Shown here in pieces: positions 9,239-18,205 of a stretch of DNA of 53,679 nucleotides. This DNA comes from Paraburkholderia sp. LEh10 (lineage in GTDB: Bacteria; Pseudomonadota; Gammaproteobacteria; Burkholderiales; Burkholderiaceae). Every line of letters begins with the position of its first letter. Positions within the stretch are counted from its first letter, which is position 1. The stretch spans positions 1-53,679 of the forward strand of contig NZ_JAGIPX010000054.1 of NCBI RefSeq assembly GCF_017814945.1, given 5' to 3'. The notes below the pieces were generated by a model. The model searched no databases, was not told the DNA's origin, and saw only the letters and a program-made list of their open reading frames with translations. A program made the position numbers and the translations under genes.

Positions 9239-9692
9239 TCCGCCGTATCGTTCGCCACGCTTGACGCGCGTCTTGCCGACGCGCGGCATGGGTGGCGTTG
9301 TCAATTTGCACTGTCAATTTGCGTTGTCAACTTGACGCTCGTCGGCGAAGGTAACGGCCGTCGAACGCTCACAGTGAAGTTGCCGCCGCATCGGCGCGAC
9401 TGTTTTTTCCAGCGCTTTGCCTCTCGCGATTCCCCTCGTCACCCTGCCCGACGCGCCGCGTCAGGTATCATCACGGCCCTTCGCCGCTGAAACGTCACCC
9501 GCGCCGCCTGCGGCGCGGGTGTTGCATCGGCTCAACGCACGCGCGGCAAATGCGCTAGTTGCGCACCAGTCGTGATTAAATCCGCCCGTGGCAACCCGTT
9601 GGATGGAAGCGTCCCGGCAGCAGAAGCAGCGCAGAAGAAGCGGCAACAACAAGCAGTGACGAACGACATTTCAAACGACGAGAGACTCGCTC
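9239..9692. other. Intergenic region with a perfect hairpin
   Basis: No credible gene lies in these 454 bases. They hold a short repeat (GTCAATTTGC, 9299-9325) and a perfect 12-bp stem at 9496-9521 with a CT loop: CACCCGCGCCGC then GCGGCGCGGGTG. The hairpin has no T-run, so it is not a classical terminator. It lies about 170 bases before the purine permease start and could belong to that leader. Confidence 0.6.
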
Positions 9693-10994
9693 ATGGACTC
9701 CGTAAAACGGTATTTCGGCTTTGACGAAGCAGGGACGAACCTGCGCGTGGAAGTGCTGGCAGGCGTTACCACGTTCCTCACGATGGCCTACATCATCTTC
9801 GTCAATCCGGCGATTCTCGGCGATGCAGGCATGCCGAAGGACTCGGTATTCGTCGCGACCTGCCTGGTCGCGGCGCTGGCGTCGCTGATCATGGGCTTCT
9901 GGGCGAACTACCCGATCGCCTGCGCACCCGGCATGGGCCTGAACGCGTACTTCGCGTACACCGTCGTAAAGGGGATGGGCTTTACTTGGCAGGCCGCGCT
10001 CGGCGCGGTGTTCGTCTCCGGCTGCCTGTTCCTGATCGTCACGCTCTTTCGCGTGCGTGAAGTGATCGTCGCGGGCATTCCGCATTCGATCCGTATCGCG
10101 ATCACGGGCGGCATCGGCCTGTTCCTCGCGATCATCTCGCTGAAATCGGCGGGCATCGTCACGGGCAACCCGGCGACGCTGGTCACGCTCGGCAACCTGC
10201 ACGACCCGCATGTCGTGCTCGCGATCATCGGATTCTTCGCGATCGTCACGCTCGATTATCTGCGCGTGCGCGGCTCGATTCTGATCGGCATCGTCGGCGT
10301 GACGATCCTGAGCTTCTTCTTTGGCGGCAACGAGTTTCGCGGCATCGTGTCGGCGCCGCCGTCGATCACACCGACGCTGTTCCAGCTCGACATCAAGGCC
10401 GCGCTGTCGACGGGCGTGCTCAACGTGATTCTCGTGTTCTTCCTCGTCGAGCTGTTCGACGCGACGGGCACGCTGATGGGCGTCGCGAACCGGGCGGGCC
10501 TCCTCGTGCACGGCAAGATGCACCGCCTGAACCGCGCGCTGCTCGCGGACAGCACCGCCATCCTCGCGGGCTCGCTGCTCGGCACCTCGTCGACCACGGC
10601 CTACATCGAGAGCGCGTCGGGCGTGCAGGCGGGCGGCCGCACGGGCGTCACCGCGATCACGGTCGCTGTGCTGTTCCTGCTGGCGCTATTCTTCGCGCCG
10701 CTCGCGGGCGTTGTGCCCGGCTACGCGACAGCGCCCGCACTGCTCTATGTGTCGTGCCTGATGCTGCGCGAAATGGCCGACCTGCCGTGGGACGACGCGA
10801 CGGAAGTCGTGCCCGCCGCGCTCACCGCGCTCCTGATGCCGTTCACGTACTCGATCGCGAACGGCGTAGCGTTCGGTTTCATTTCCTACGCGGGGCTCAA
10901 GCTGCTGACGGGCCAGGGGCGTCAGGTGAAGCTCGTCGTGTGGGTGATCGCGGCCGTGTTCCTGTTCCGCTTCTTCTATCTCGGCTCCGAATAG
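9693..10994 (+). CDS. NCS2-family purine permease (AzgA/PbuG-like)
   Basis: This 433-aa inner-membrane protein has about 12 hydrophobic segments. The group is marked by MDSVKRYFGFDEAGTNLRVE, AGVTTFLTMAYIIFVNPAIL, ACAPGMGLNAYFAYTVV and GTSSTTAYIESASGVQAGGRTG, typical of AzgA/PbuG proton symporters for adenine, guanine or hypoxanthine. It is monocistronic and ends in a strong terminator 25 bases downstream. Exact substrate cannot be set by eye. Confidence 0.92.
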   Translation: MDSVKRYFGFDEAGTNLRVEVLAGVTTFLTMAYIIFVNPAILGDAGMPKDSVFVATCLVAALASLIMGFWANYPIACAPGMGLNAYFAYTVVKGMGFTWQAALGAVFVSGCLFLIVTLFRVREVIVAGIPHSIRIAITGGIGLFLAIISLKSAGIVTGNPATLVTLGNLHDPHVVLAIIGFFAIVTLDYLRVRGSILIGIVGVTILSFFFGGNEFRGIVSAPPSITPTLFQLDIKAALSTGVLNVILVFFLVELFDATGTLMGVANRAGLLVHGKMHRLNRALLADSTAILAGSLLGTSSTTAYIESASGVQAGGRTGVTAITVAVLFLLALFFAPLAGVVPGYATAPALLYVSCLMLREMADLPWDDATEVVPAALTALLMPFTYSIANGVAFGFISYAGLKLLTGQGRQVKLVVWVIAAVFLFRFFYLGSE

Positions 10995-11018
10995 GCACGC
11001 AACGGCGCATCAAACGAC

Positions 11019-11048
11019 AACGCGGCCTTTCGGGCCGCGTTCTCTTTT
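11019..11048 (+). terminator. Rho-independent terminator of the purine permease
   Basis: A perfect 9-bp stem, AACGCGGCC and GGCCGCGTT, encloses TTTCG and is followed by CTCTTTT. It lies 25 bases after the permease stop. Confidence 0.93.
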
Positions 11049-11151
11049 GCATCTAACCAATGATCAACCGACGTGCGGCGCGAGCGCTCCCGCTCGCGGA
11101 CATTACAACCCGCGAGGCCAGCGGCCCGCAATCGAGAGTCGTCCGTTCGGC

Positions 11152-11442
11152 TTAGGTACGCCAGTTCGCCTCGTAGAAGCGGACATAGCCGCTGCGCAGC
11201 ACCACGCATTGCGCGCGCGTTTCCGACAGCAGACGCCGCGTCGCCGCTTCGATGCGTTCGCGGTGCGTCGAGAACGCGCCCAGCATGTCTTCGATACGGG
11301 GCGATGCCGCACCGAAATGGTCTTCCAGCGCCTCAGCGGTGATCATGCATTCCACCCTTTGCCCATCGACCATAGCCGGAAATGCCAGAGTCAGCTCGCG
11401 CCCCGAGTACTCAGGGACTTCTTTCGGGAAAATGATCTGCAT
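11152..11442 (-). CDS. DUF1488-family small protein
   Basis: This 96-aa soluble protein starts MQIIFPKEVPEYSGRELTLAF and carries the conserved features of DUF1488 proteins (VECMITAEALEDHF, then a C-terminal RFYEANWRT). Function unknown. The start at 11442 is chosen because AAGGTG lies seven bases upstream; eight in-frame codons before it have no ribosome site. It is monocistronic and convergent with the purine permease, which has its terminator between them. Confidence 0.75.
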   Translation of the reverse strand: MQIIFPKEVPEYSGRELTLAFPAMVDGQRVECMITAEALEDHFGAASPRIEDMLGAFSTHRERIEAATRRLLSETRAQCVVLRSGYVRFYEANWRT

Positions 11443-11703
11443 GGGAACACCTTGGTTGAACGACACCGCCGTGGGCCGCGCATGCCCCGGTTCACGCCTC
11501 CGTTGTGGATCGCAGCGCGGGCTGCCAACCGCAAGCGCTCGCCGCGGTTGATCTCAACACTGTAGACGACATCCGGCAGGCCGCAAGTTTTGTTTCGCCA
11601 CACACCAGGATGGTGCCGCCATCCACTGCCCGTCGGCGTGACACGAAGAGCCGCCTTGCGCGAATCTCCCTGGCGATGCGGCGTTGCAGCGTAAAGTGCG
11701 CGC

Positions 11704-11970
11704 CTAAAACTGCGTGGGCAGGTGGTGATGATGTTCGTGCGGCCCGGCGTCGCCTGCGGCTTGCTCGTGCGGCGTCTTGCCCGGCAGGTCGCGCGGCCAG
11801 AGCGTGAGCATCGTGACGCAACCGACGATGCCGATCGCGATCGCGATCACGCCCGCCCAGATCTCCCGGTCGAGGTAGTAGAGCGAGCCGTGGATGGACA
11901 GTCCAATGCCGCCTAACGCGATGAAAACCGACAGCGTGGCGAGGACGACTCTCAACTCCATGCGCACCAT
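11704..11970 (-). CDS. Small two-span membrane protein with a His-rich tail
   Basis: This 88-aa protein has two hydrophobic segments (residues about 6-24 and 38-57) and a hydrophilic tail with HEQ and HEHHHH, which could bind metal. The start at 11970 follows GAGGAGAACGTC. I do not recognise a named family. It is divergent from the AcoR-like regulator at 12267. Confidence 0.75.
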   Translation of the reverse strand: MVRMELRVVLATLSVFIALGGIGLSIHGSLYYLDREIWAGVIAIAIGIVGCVTMLTLWPRDLPGKTPHEQAAGDAGPHEHHHHLPTQF

Positions 11971-12266
11971 GACGTTCTCCTCGAACTGGCGCTGGCCGGG
12001 GCGGTCAGACAGGCATCGCCCCAGTGCGGCACGCGGCGCGAACGCGTGCCTGCTACGATGATTGCACTTCTGCGGCAGAAGGCAAGCGGAACACGCGACG
12101 CGCGTCCTCCTGTAAGATGAACCCGGCATTGCCGGCGCAGACCGGCTGTTCAGGCGGGCGCGCAAAGCGCAAAGGCCGTTACGCTGTGCATGCTGCAACG
12201 CGCAACGAACGGAATGAAGCGGCCGCCGCCGCACGAGCGGCGCACTACAACTAGCGGAGACATGCA

Positions 12267-14216
12267 GTGACCCAACGTTTCGTCACGCCGCCCGTTGAGG
12301 GCCGCGCCGACGTGCTCGCGCAGGCGCATGCGCGCTCGCGCGAATTCGGCTTGCGCGCTTCCGAGGCCCCCGACTTTGCACCATTGCAGCGGGCCGTGCT
12401 GCGCGATCTCGTCGAATGCAACCAGTCGCTGTATGCACACGCGCTGCCCGTGATGGAGACGCTGCACGCGCAGATCGTCGATACGGAAAGCATGGTGCTG
12501 CTCACCGACAGCAACGGCGTGATCCTGCACAGTCTCGGCGACAGCGACTTCGTCGAGAAAGCGAAGCGCGTTGCGCTATGTCCCGGCGTGTCGTGGTCCG
12601 AAGCGCATCGCGGCACGAACGCGGTCGGCACCGCGCTGGCCGGCGGCCAGCCGACCGTCGTCCACGGCGGCGAGCATTTCCTGCACGCGAACCGCATCTT
12701 GACCTGCTCCTGCGTGCCGATTGCCGATCCGTTCGGCCGCACGATCGGTGCGCTCGACGTGAGCGGCGACCCGCGCGGCTTCAACAAGCACACGCTCGCG
12801 CTGGTGCGCATGTCGGCGCAGATCATTGAAAACCATCTGTTCACCAATCAGTTTGCGGAAGCCGTGCGCGTGCGCTTTCATGCGCGCAGCGAGTTCATCG
12901 GCACGCTGTTCGAAGGACTCGCGGCATTCGGCGGCGACGGCAGGCTGCTCGCCGCGAACCGCAGCGCGCTGTTCCAGTTCGGGCAGCCGCTCGACGCGCT
13001 GCTCGCGCAGCCTTTCGAAGCGCTGTTCGGCATGGCGTTCCCCGCGTTGCTGCAACAGGCGTCGCGCGCACCGGGCGAATGCCTCACGCTGGCGCTGCCA
13101 AGCGGCGTGCGCGTGCTGGCGCGCGCCGAGTACGCGGCACGGCCGGTGTTTTCGGCGGACAGCGGCGGTCCGCGCGCCGCTTCGTCGCAGGCTGCGTCGG
13201 CCGGATGTCCGGCAGGCAGGCCGCGCGCCGCCGTCACTTTCGCCACGCTGGACACGGGCGACGCCCAGATGGCCGCCGTGCTGCGCCGCGTCGAGAAAGT
13301 ACGCGGCCGCGATATCGCGCTGCTGGTGCTGGGCAAGACAGGCACTGGCAAGGAATGGCTCGCGCGTGCGATGCACGGGGAATCGCCGCGCCGCGACGCG
13401 CCGTTCGTCGCCGTCAATTGCGCCTCGCTGCCCGATACGCTGATCGAGGCCGAACTGTTCGGCTACGAGGACGGCGCTTTTACGGGCGCGAAAAAGCGCG
13501 GCAGCGTCGGCAAGATCGTGCAGGCCGACGGCGGCACGCTGTTTCTCGACGAAATCGGCGACATGCCGCTCGCGCAGCAGGTGCGCCTGATGCGCGTGCT
13601 TCAGGAGCGCTCCGTGGTGCCGCTCGGCGGCACACGCGCCGTTCCCGTCGACGTGCGCATCGTCTGCGCGACGCACCGCAACCTGCGCGCGATGATCGAG
13701 GACGGCACCTTCCGCGAGGATCTCTATTACCGGATCAACGGTCTCGTCGTCACGCTGCCCGCACTGGCCGAGCGCACCGACCTTCCGATACTCGTCGAAC
13801 GGATACTGGCCCGGCTGCGCCGCGAGGAACCTGACAGCGAACGGATGCCCGCACACGTGTCGCCGGAGGTGCTGGCGCACTTCGCGCGCTGCCGCTGGCC
13901 GGGCAACTTGCGGCAACTCACGAACGTGCTGCGCACGGCGGGCATCATGGCCGAAGGCGCCATCGAAATCGGTATCGAGCATCTGCCCGACGATTTCCTG
14001 CAAGACTGCGAGCCGCAACCCAGCGAATCCGCGCGTGGCGCGCCGACGGCGGCTTTGCCCGCCCCGTCGCGGCCCGCGCGCATGGAAGAACTGCAGGCGA
14101 CGCTGATCGAGCAGACGCTCGCGCGCAACGGCGGCAACATTTCGGCGGCGGCGCGCGAACTCGGGCTCGCGCGCAACACGGTGTACCGATACGTGCGGAT
14201 GCGCACGACGCATTGA
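12267..14216 (+). CDS. Sigma-54-dependent activator, AcoR-like
   Basis: This is a 649-aa three-domain activator. An N-terminal GAF-type sensor (about 60-190, with SWSEAHRGTNAVGTAL typical of AcoR) is followed by a short linker, an AAA+ domain (GKTGTGKEW Walker A near 355, an intact GAFTGA sigma-54 contact loop near 405, and GGTLFLDEIGDM Walker B) and a Fis-type helix-turn-helix at the end (NGGNISAAARELGLARNTVYRY). The start is GTG at 12267, preceded by GGAGA at good spacing. Relatives control acetoin, alcohol or aromatic catabolism. No sigma-54 target operon lies next to it, so its regulon is elsewhere or unclear. Confidence 0.92.
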   Translation: MTQRFVTPPVEGRADVLAQAHARSREFGLRASEAPDFAPLQRAVLRDLVECNQSLYAHALPVMETLHAQIVDTESMVLLTDSNGVILHSLGDSDFVEKAKRVALCPGVSWSEAHRGTNAVGTALAGGQPTVVHGGEHFLHANRILTCSCVPIADPFGRTIGALDVSGDPRGFNKHTLALVRMSAQIIENHLFTNQFAEAVRVRFHARSEFIGTLFEGLAAFGGDGRLLAANRSALFQFGQPLDALLAQPFEALFGMAFPALLQQASRAPGECLTLALPSGVRVLARAEYAARPVFSADSGGPRAASSQAASAGCPAGRPRAAVTFATLDTGDAQMAAVLRRVEKVRGRDIALLVLGKTGTGKEWLARAMHGESPRRDAPFVAVNCASLPDTLIEAELFGYEDGAFTGAKKRGSVGKIVQADGGTLFLDEIGDMPLAQQVRLMRVLQERSVVPLGGTRAVPVDVRIVCATHRNLRAMIEDGTFREDLYYRINGLVVTLPALAERTDLPILVERILARLRREEPDSERMPAHVSPEVLAHFARCRWPGNLRQLTNVLRTAGIMAEGAIEIGIEHLPDDFLQDCEPQPSESARGAPTAALPAPSRPARMEELQATLIEQTLARNGGNISAAARELGLARNTVYRYVRMRTTH

Positions 14217-14314
14217 CGCGCGGGCGCAGCGTTCGCGGTGCAGCGCGATGTGCCGCGCTGCGCTAAGCTTCGTCCTGACCCCACGACTATCCGACCCCGG
14301 TCGCGCATCGATCG

Positions 14315-15451
14315 ATGGCCTCCCGGCACGAACTCAAACGCTTTCGCACCAATCTCGCAGACGAACTTGACAGCGCTGCGCTGTACGAGACGCTGTCGCG
14401 CGTCGAAAAAAATCCCGAGCGCCGCACGCTGTTCAGTCAGCTCGCGAGCGCGGAGCGCGTCCATGCGAACCTCTGGGCGGACAAGCTGCACGCGAATGGC
14501 GTGCGCGTGCGTGCGCACCGCCACAGTGTCAAGACGCAACTGATGCGCGGCATGATCCATACGTTCGGGCCGAAATTCGTGCTGCCGTCGCTCGCCGCCG
14601 CCGAATATGCGGACCGCGACAAGTACGCGAACCAGCCCGACGCCGCGCAGTTGTCGAAGGACGAACAGCATCACGCGGCCGTGGTGCAGCAGATCGTCGC
14701 CGACGTCAAAGGCGAGCGCGCCACGCCGTCGAAAGGCGCGCAGATCGCCGCCGCCGAGTCGTGGCACAGAAATGTCACGTCGGGCAACGATCTGCGCGCG
14801 GCCGTGCTCGGCGCGAACGACGGCCTGGTGTCGAACTTCTGCCTGATCATGGGCGTCGCGGGCGCGGGCACGGGCAACAAGGCAATCCTGCTGACGGGGC
14901 TCGCGGGACTGATCGCGGGCGCGTGCTCGATGGCGCTCGGCGAATGGCTGTCGGTGATGAACGCGCGCGAGCTGGCGCGCACGCAGATCGCGAAGGAAGC
15001 GGACGAGATCGAGCACACGCCGGAGGCCGAGGAGCACGAGCTGGCGCTTATCTTCCAGTCGAAGGGCATCGACGCGAACGAGGCGAAGCGCGTCGCGCAG
15101 CAGATCATGCGCGACAAGCAGAAGGCGCTCGATACGCTCACGCGCGAAGAGCTCGGACTCGATCCCGCGGAACTGGGCGGCAACCCGTGGTCGGCGGCGG
15201 GCGTATCGTTCTGCCTGTTCTCGCTCGGCGCGATCTTCCCCGTGATGCCGTTCCTGTGGGCGCACGGCGTGGCGGCAATAGGCCAGTGCGTCGCGTTGAG
15301 CGCGTTCGGGCTCGCCGCCGTCGGTGTCTTCACGTCGCTGTTCAACGGACGGGGTGCGGCGTTCTCGGCGTTTCGTCAGATCGTGATCGGAATGATCGCG
15401 GCCGCCTTCACGTTCGGCGTCGGGCGGCTTCTGGGTGTGTCGATTTCGTGA
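14315..15451 (+). CDS. Ferritin-like/VIT1 fusion iron transporter (MbfA-like)
   Basis: This 378-aa protein fuses an N-terminal ferritin-like domain (about 1-145, with E-rich helices and an ERVH di-iron-type motif) to a C-terminal VIT1/CCC1 membrane domain. The membrane part starts at LRAAVLGANDGLVSNF and includes GACSMALGEWLSVMNARE, with about five membrane segments. Related MbfA proteins export iron and protect against peroxide stress. The stop overlaps a possible GTG start of the downstream ferredoxin, so the two are probably co-expressed. Confidence 0.9.
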   Translation: MASRHELKRFRTNLADELDSAALYETLSRVEKNPERRTLFSQLASAERVHANLWADKLHANGVRVRAHRHSVKTQLMRGMIHTFGPKFVLPSLAAAEYADRDKYANQPDAAQLSKDEQHHAAVVQQIVADVKGERATPSKGAQIAAAESWHRNVTSGNDLRAAVLGANDGLVSNFCLIMGVAGAGTGNKAILLTGLAGLIAGACSMALGEWLSVMNARELARTQIAKEADEIEHTPEAEEHELALIFQSKGIDANEAKRVAQQIMRDKQKALDTLTREELGLDPAELGGNPWSAAGVSFCLFSLGAIFPVMPFLWAHGVAAIGQCVALSAFGLAAVGVFTSLFNGRGAAFSAFRQIVIGMIAAAFTFGVGRLLGVSIS

Positions 15452-15456
15452 GCAAC

Positions 15457-15816
15457 ATGTCGAGCGAACAATTGTCCCGCAGCGAGGCGCTGCACGAAAC
15501 GCATGAAAGCGAAGCGCGAACCTTCACGGTGCGCGTCGAACCCCTCGGGCGCACATTCAATGCACCTGAATCGCTGACGGTGCTCGAAGCGGCGGGCTTC
15601 GCGAACCTGCATTTGCCGCGGATGTGCCGCAACGGCACGTGCCGCACTTGCCTGTGCAAGATGACGTCGGGCCGCGTGCGCTACACGATCGAATGGCCGG
15701 GCGTGAGCATCGAGGAAAAGGCGGAGGGCTATATCCTGCCGTGCGTGGCCGTCGCGCAGAGCGATCTCGTGATCGACGTGCCCGACGCCGCCGACCTTCC
15801 GCCCACGCGGCGCTGA
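15457..15816 (+). CDS. 2Fe-2S plant-type ferredoxin
   Basis: This 119-aa electron carrier has the motif MCRNGTCRTCLCK (C-x4-C-x2-C), with a fourth cysteine in ILPCVA. Those are the four ligands of a plant/adrenodoxin-like 2Fe-2S cluster. Two starts are possible: ATG at 15457 (used here) or GTG at 15448, which overlaps the upstream TGA. Neither has a strong ribosome site, and overlap coupling favours the GTG. It sits directly after an iron-storage/transport fusion, so it may supply electrons to reduce ferric iron; that is inference. Confidence 0.85.
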   Translation: MSSEQLSRSEALHETHESEARTFTVRVEPLGRTFNAPESLTVLEAAGFANLHLPRMCRNGTCRTCLCKMTSGRVRYTIEWPGVSIEEKAEGYILPCVAVAQSDLVIDVPDAADLPPTRR

Positions 15817-15886
15817 CCGGAACGCACTGGCCGCAAGTGCCGCCGTGTGCGCTGCACGACGCTCGCTGCCGGAACGCGCAGAAGCG

Positions 15887-15934
15887 AGTCGATGGGCTAG
15901 TCGATGGGCTAGTCGATGGGCTAGTTAATGGGCG
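15887..15934 (-). repeat. 12-bp tandem repeat carrying in-frame stop codons
   Basis: There are four 12-bp units. On the minus strand they read CCCATTAACTAG, then CCCATCGACTAG twice, then CCCATCGACTCG. The first contains the last residues and the TAG stop of the DUF1653 gene. Because 12 is a multiple of three, the next two units repeat the stop codon in the same frame. Confidence 0.9.
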
Positions 15935-16118
15935 CGAAGCGCGCGACCGTATCGCCTTCGTGCTCGATCATCTCGAAGAACACCGATGCGGGCCGTGTCC
16001 AGATGGTGCCGTTCTCGGCCCGATAGACGATCATCGTCACGCTCGGGTCGGACTCGAGCGTCGCCTCGCAGATGAATTCGTAAATGCCGCCTTTGTAGTG
16101 TCGATATCGCACGGTCAC
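15921..16118 (-). CDS. DUF1653-family small protein
   Basis: This 65-aa protein shows the DUF1653 pattern: RYRHYKGGIYEF, then MIVYRAENGTIWTRPASVFFE. The start is taken as GTG at 16118, with GAGGA seven bases upstream. A longer frame from GTG at 16178 is possible but has no ribosome site. Function unknown. The stop codon lies in the first unit of a 12-bp tandem array. Confidence 0.78.
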   Translation of the reverse strand: MTVRYRHYKGGIYEFICEATLESDPSVTMIVYRAENGTIWTRPASVFFEMIEHEGDTVARFAPIN

Positions 16119-16179
16119 GGTCGTGTCCTCGAAGATGTCTGGAACGGATGAAGCAGCGCAGCGCAAGTCTCCGGGCACA

Positions 16180-16824
16180 TCAGCTTGCGCCCTCTTTCAT
16201 CTGCTTCAGGTGCTTATAAACCGTTGCGCGCCCCATGCCAAGCACGTTCGCGACATAGTTCGCCGAACTCTTGCCGCGAAACGCGCCTTCCGCATAGAGC
16301 GCTTCGACCAGTTCGCGCCGGTGCTCGCGCGTGAGGCCGTTCAGGCCGATCTGCCGTTCGCGCAGCCAGCCGTGCAGGAACGTGTTGATGCGCTCCTGCC
16401 AGTCGTCGCGGAACAGCTCCTCCGGCTGCGCGACGACGCCCGCGCCCTTGATGAACAGATCGAGCGTCGATCGCACGTCTTCGAACACCGCGATGTTGAA
16501 GTTGATGCACAGCATGCCCGCCGCCTGGCCGTTGTCGTCGAACAGCACGTTGCTCACGCAGCGCATGCGGCGGCCGTCCCAGTTGAGCTTTTCGTAAGGG
16601 CCGATCACGCGCTCGCGCGCCGAATGCTCCGTCTCTTCCAAAGCGGAATCGTCGCCGATCTCCCGCTTCGACAGATTGTTCGCGAGATACAGCACCGTCT
16701 GGTCGTGCAGGTCGTGGATCACGACTTCCGCGTACGGAAAAAACAGCGCGGCAATGCCGTCCGCGATGGGTGCATAGCGGGTCAGCAGCAGGTCCTTGAC
16801 GGGGGACGATTTCGTTTTGCGCAT
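16180..16824 (-). CDS. YheO-type transcriptional regulator, DauR-like
   Basis: This 214-aa regulator has an N-terminal YheO PAS-like domain (about 10-130, with YAPIADGIAALFFPYAEVVIHDL and CINFNIAVFEDV) and a C-terminal helix-turn-helix (NGLTREHRRELVEALYAEG, then SANYVANVLGMGRATVYKHL). It is the domain plan of DauR, which controls D-arginine catabolism in Pseudomonas. It lies 84 bases after an ornithine-cyclodeaminase homologue on the same strand. The start is uncertain: ATG 16824 (used) or ATG 16902. Likely targets are the two TATAGTC-type palindromes between 17945 and 18140. Confidence 0.87.
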   Translation of the reverse strand: MRKTKSSPVKDLLLTRYAPIADGIAALFFPYAEVVIHDLHDQTVLYLANNLSKREIGDDSALEETEHSARERVIGPYEKLNWDGRRMRCVSNVLFDDNGQAAGMLCINFNIAVFEDVRSTLDLFIKGAGVVAQPEELFRDDWQERINTFLHGWLRERQIGLNGLTREHRRELVEALYAEGAFRGKSSANYVANVLGMGRATVYKHLKQMKEGAS

Positions 16825-16907
16825 CGGCGGGCGGTGCTCTGCGGTGTTGGTGTCATGCCGCGGCGAGACGACACTTACGCCACGGCGGCGGCTGATCGAC
16901 ATTGTAG

Positions 16908-17897
16908 CTATTGTGCGCGCGTCGGACGGCTCGTCAGATGTCGATAGAGCTCGCTCGCGATCGCGACGTCCTCGAGCCCTAGGCCGATCGAGCGGAAGAA
17001 CGCATGCCTCCGGTAAGCCGGCTTTTCGCACGAGCCCGCGACGAGCGACGGCAAGTCCCCCTTCACCTGTGCCGGCAGCCAGCCGTGCTGCGCGGCGAGC
17101 TTCATCTCGCCCGCGCTGGCAGGCGTCGTCGCGCGATAGTCGCAATACACGTCCATCTCCGGCAGCCACGCGGGGTCGATTTCATGCGCGTTCGCGGCGT
17201 TCGTGCTGATCGACGTGATCAGCGCGGGCTTCGGCAGCGCACCGCGCGGCAGCACGGGCGTGCCCGACGACGTGCAGAGCATCACGACGTCCGCATCCTG
17301 CACGCACGCTTCGATATTCGCGCTCACTTCGGCGCGCGCATCGGTGGCCAGCACGGCGGCGCGCTTTGCCGCGTGGACGGAGTCATCCGCGCGATCATGG
17401 GCTGCGAGGCCGGGCGAATACACGCGGATCGATTCCCACGCGCGCAGCGGCGCGACATGCCGCAGATGCGCGAGCGCCACGCTGCCCGCGCCGATCAACG
17501 CAAGCCGCTTTGCGTCGGCGCTTGCGAGCTGGTCGACGGCGAGTGCCGTCGTGCCCGCTGTGCGTTCCGTGGTCAGGAGGCCCGCGTCGCACCACATCAG
17601 CGGCTGGCCGGTCTCCATCGACATCAGCGCCGTCCATGCCGTGATGATCGGCTTGCCGCCCGTCACGATATACGGTGACAACTTTGCGCCGAACACTTTG
17701 GCATCGGCGAGTGCGCCGAGATAGGTAATGAAATCGCCGGCGCCGTTCGGAAACAGCGTCAGCGTTTGCGGCGGCTGCACTGCGTCGGCACTGGCGAGCG
17801 CGCGGAACATCGCAGTGAGCGCGCCGCGCACGTCGAGCGAGGGCAACGCATCGCGGACCATCTGTTCATCCACGGCAAGGGGCAAGGCGGACATCAT
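16908..17897 (-). CDS. Ornithine cyclodeaminase/mu-crystallin family protein, DauB-like
   Basis: This 329-aa NAD(P)-binding enzyme has the Rossmann motif ALIGAGSVALAHLRH at about 134-148 and conserved GAKLSPY and CTSSGTPVLP segments. Family members include ornithine cyclodeaminase, alanine dehydrogenase and DauB, which makes L-arginine from the 2-keto acid. The start at 17897 follows AGGAGA; a second ATG comes directly after. Its neighbours are a DauR-like regulator and a divergent FAD D-amino-acid dehydrogenase with a binding protein. A D-to-L conversion route is therefore more likely than simple ornithine breakdown. Confidence 0.85.
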   Translation of the reverse strand: MMSALPLAVDEQMVRDALPSLDVRGALTAMFRALASADAVQPPQTLTLFPNGAGDFITYLGALADAKVFGAKLSPYIVTGGKPIITAWTALMSMETGQPLMWCDAGLLTTERTAGTTALAVDQLASADAKRLALIGAGSVALAHLRHVAPLRAWESIRVYSPGLAAHDRADDSVHAAKRAAVLATDARAEVSANIEACVQDADVVMLCTSSGTPVLPRGALPKPALITSISTNAANAHEIDPAWLPEMDVYCDYRATTPASAGEMKLAAQHGWLPAQVKGDLPSLVAGSCEKPAYRRHAFFRSIGLGLEDVAIASELYRHLTSRPTRAQ

Positions 17898-17944
17898 CGG
17901 ATTTTTCTCCTGTGCGACGCGAGAGACGTCGATACGGGCTAAAT

Positions 17945-17969
17945 GTAGACTTATAGTCTACTTGAGACT
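17945..17969. promoter_or_regulatory. Operator-like palindrome O1, near the ocd-family gene
   Basis: A perfect inverted repeat GTAGACT-TAT-AGTCTAC (17945-17961) overlaps a second motif AGTC-N7-GACT (17955-17969). It lies about 50-70 bases upstream of the cyclodeaminase-like gene. The AGTC-N7-GACT core recurs in O2. A binding site for the YheO-type regulator is likely but untested. Confidence 0.65.
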
Positions 17970-18121
17970 CAACCGATCGAGACAGAAATTCTCCGCCCGG
18001 ACGCGGATTTCATGCGCTTCGCCAGCGCGTTCAAGCCGACTTTTTGCGGCGCTTACCCGTTTCCAGCAAGGCTCGACGCAATGCGATCCCCTATTTTTGA
18101 CTACTGTATTATCGTATTCCC

Positions 18122-18140
18122 TATAGTCCATACTGGACTT
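18122..18140. promoter_or_regulatory. Operator-like palindrome O2, near the binding-protein gene
   Basis: AGTCCA-TAC-TGGACT (18125-18139) is a perfect inverted repeat. With flanks it matches O1 at TATAGTC-N7-GACT. It lies about 66-84 bases upstream of the substrate-binding protein, mirroring the position of O1 at the divergent gene. Confidence 0.65.
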
Positions 18141-18205
18141 TCCGTCTATATTTCACGTGCACCGCTGCCGCTGCGCGTGGTCCGATCATCAACACAGGAA
18201 CCGTC

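Noticed and set aside
9496..9521. Rho-independent terminator in the purine permease leader
   Set aside because: Perfect stem but no following T-run; kept only as a hairpin of unknown role.
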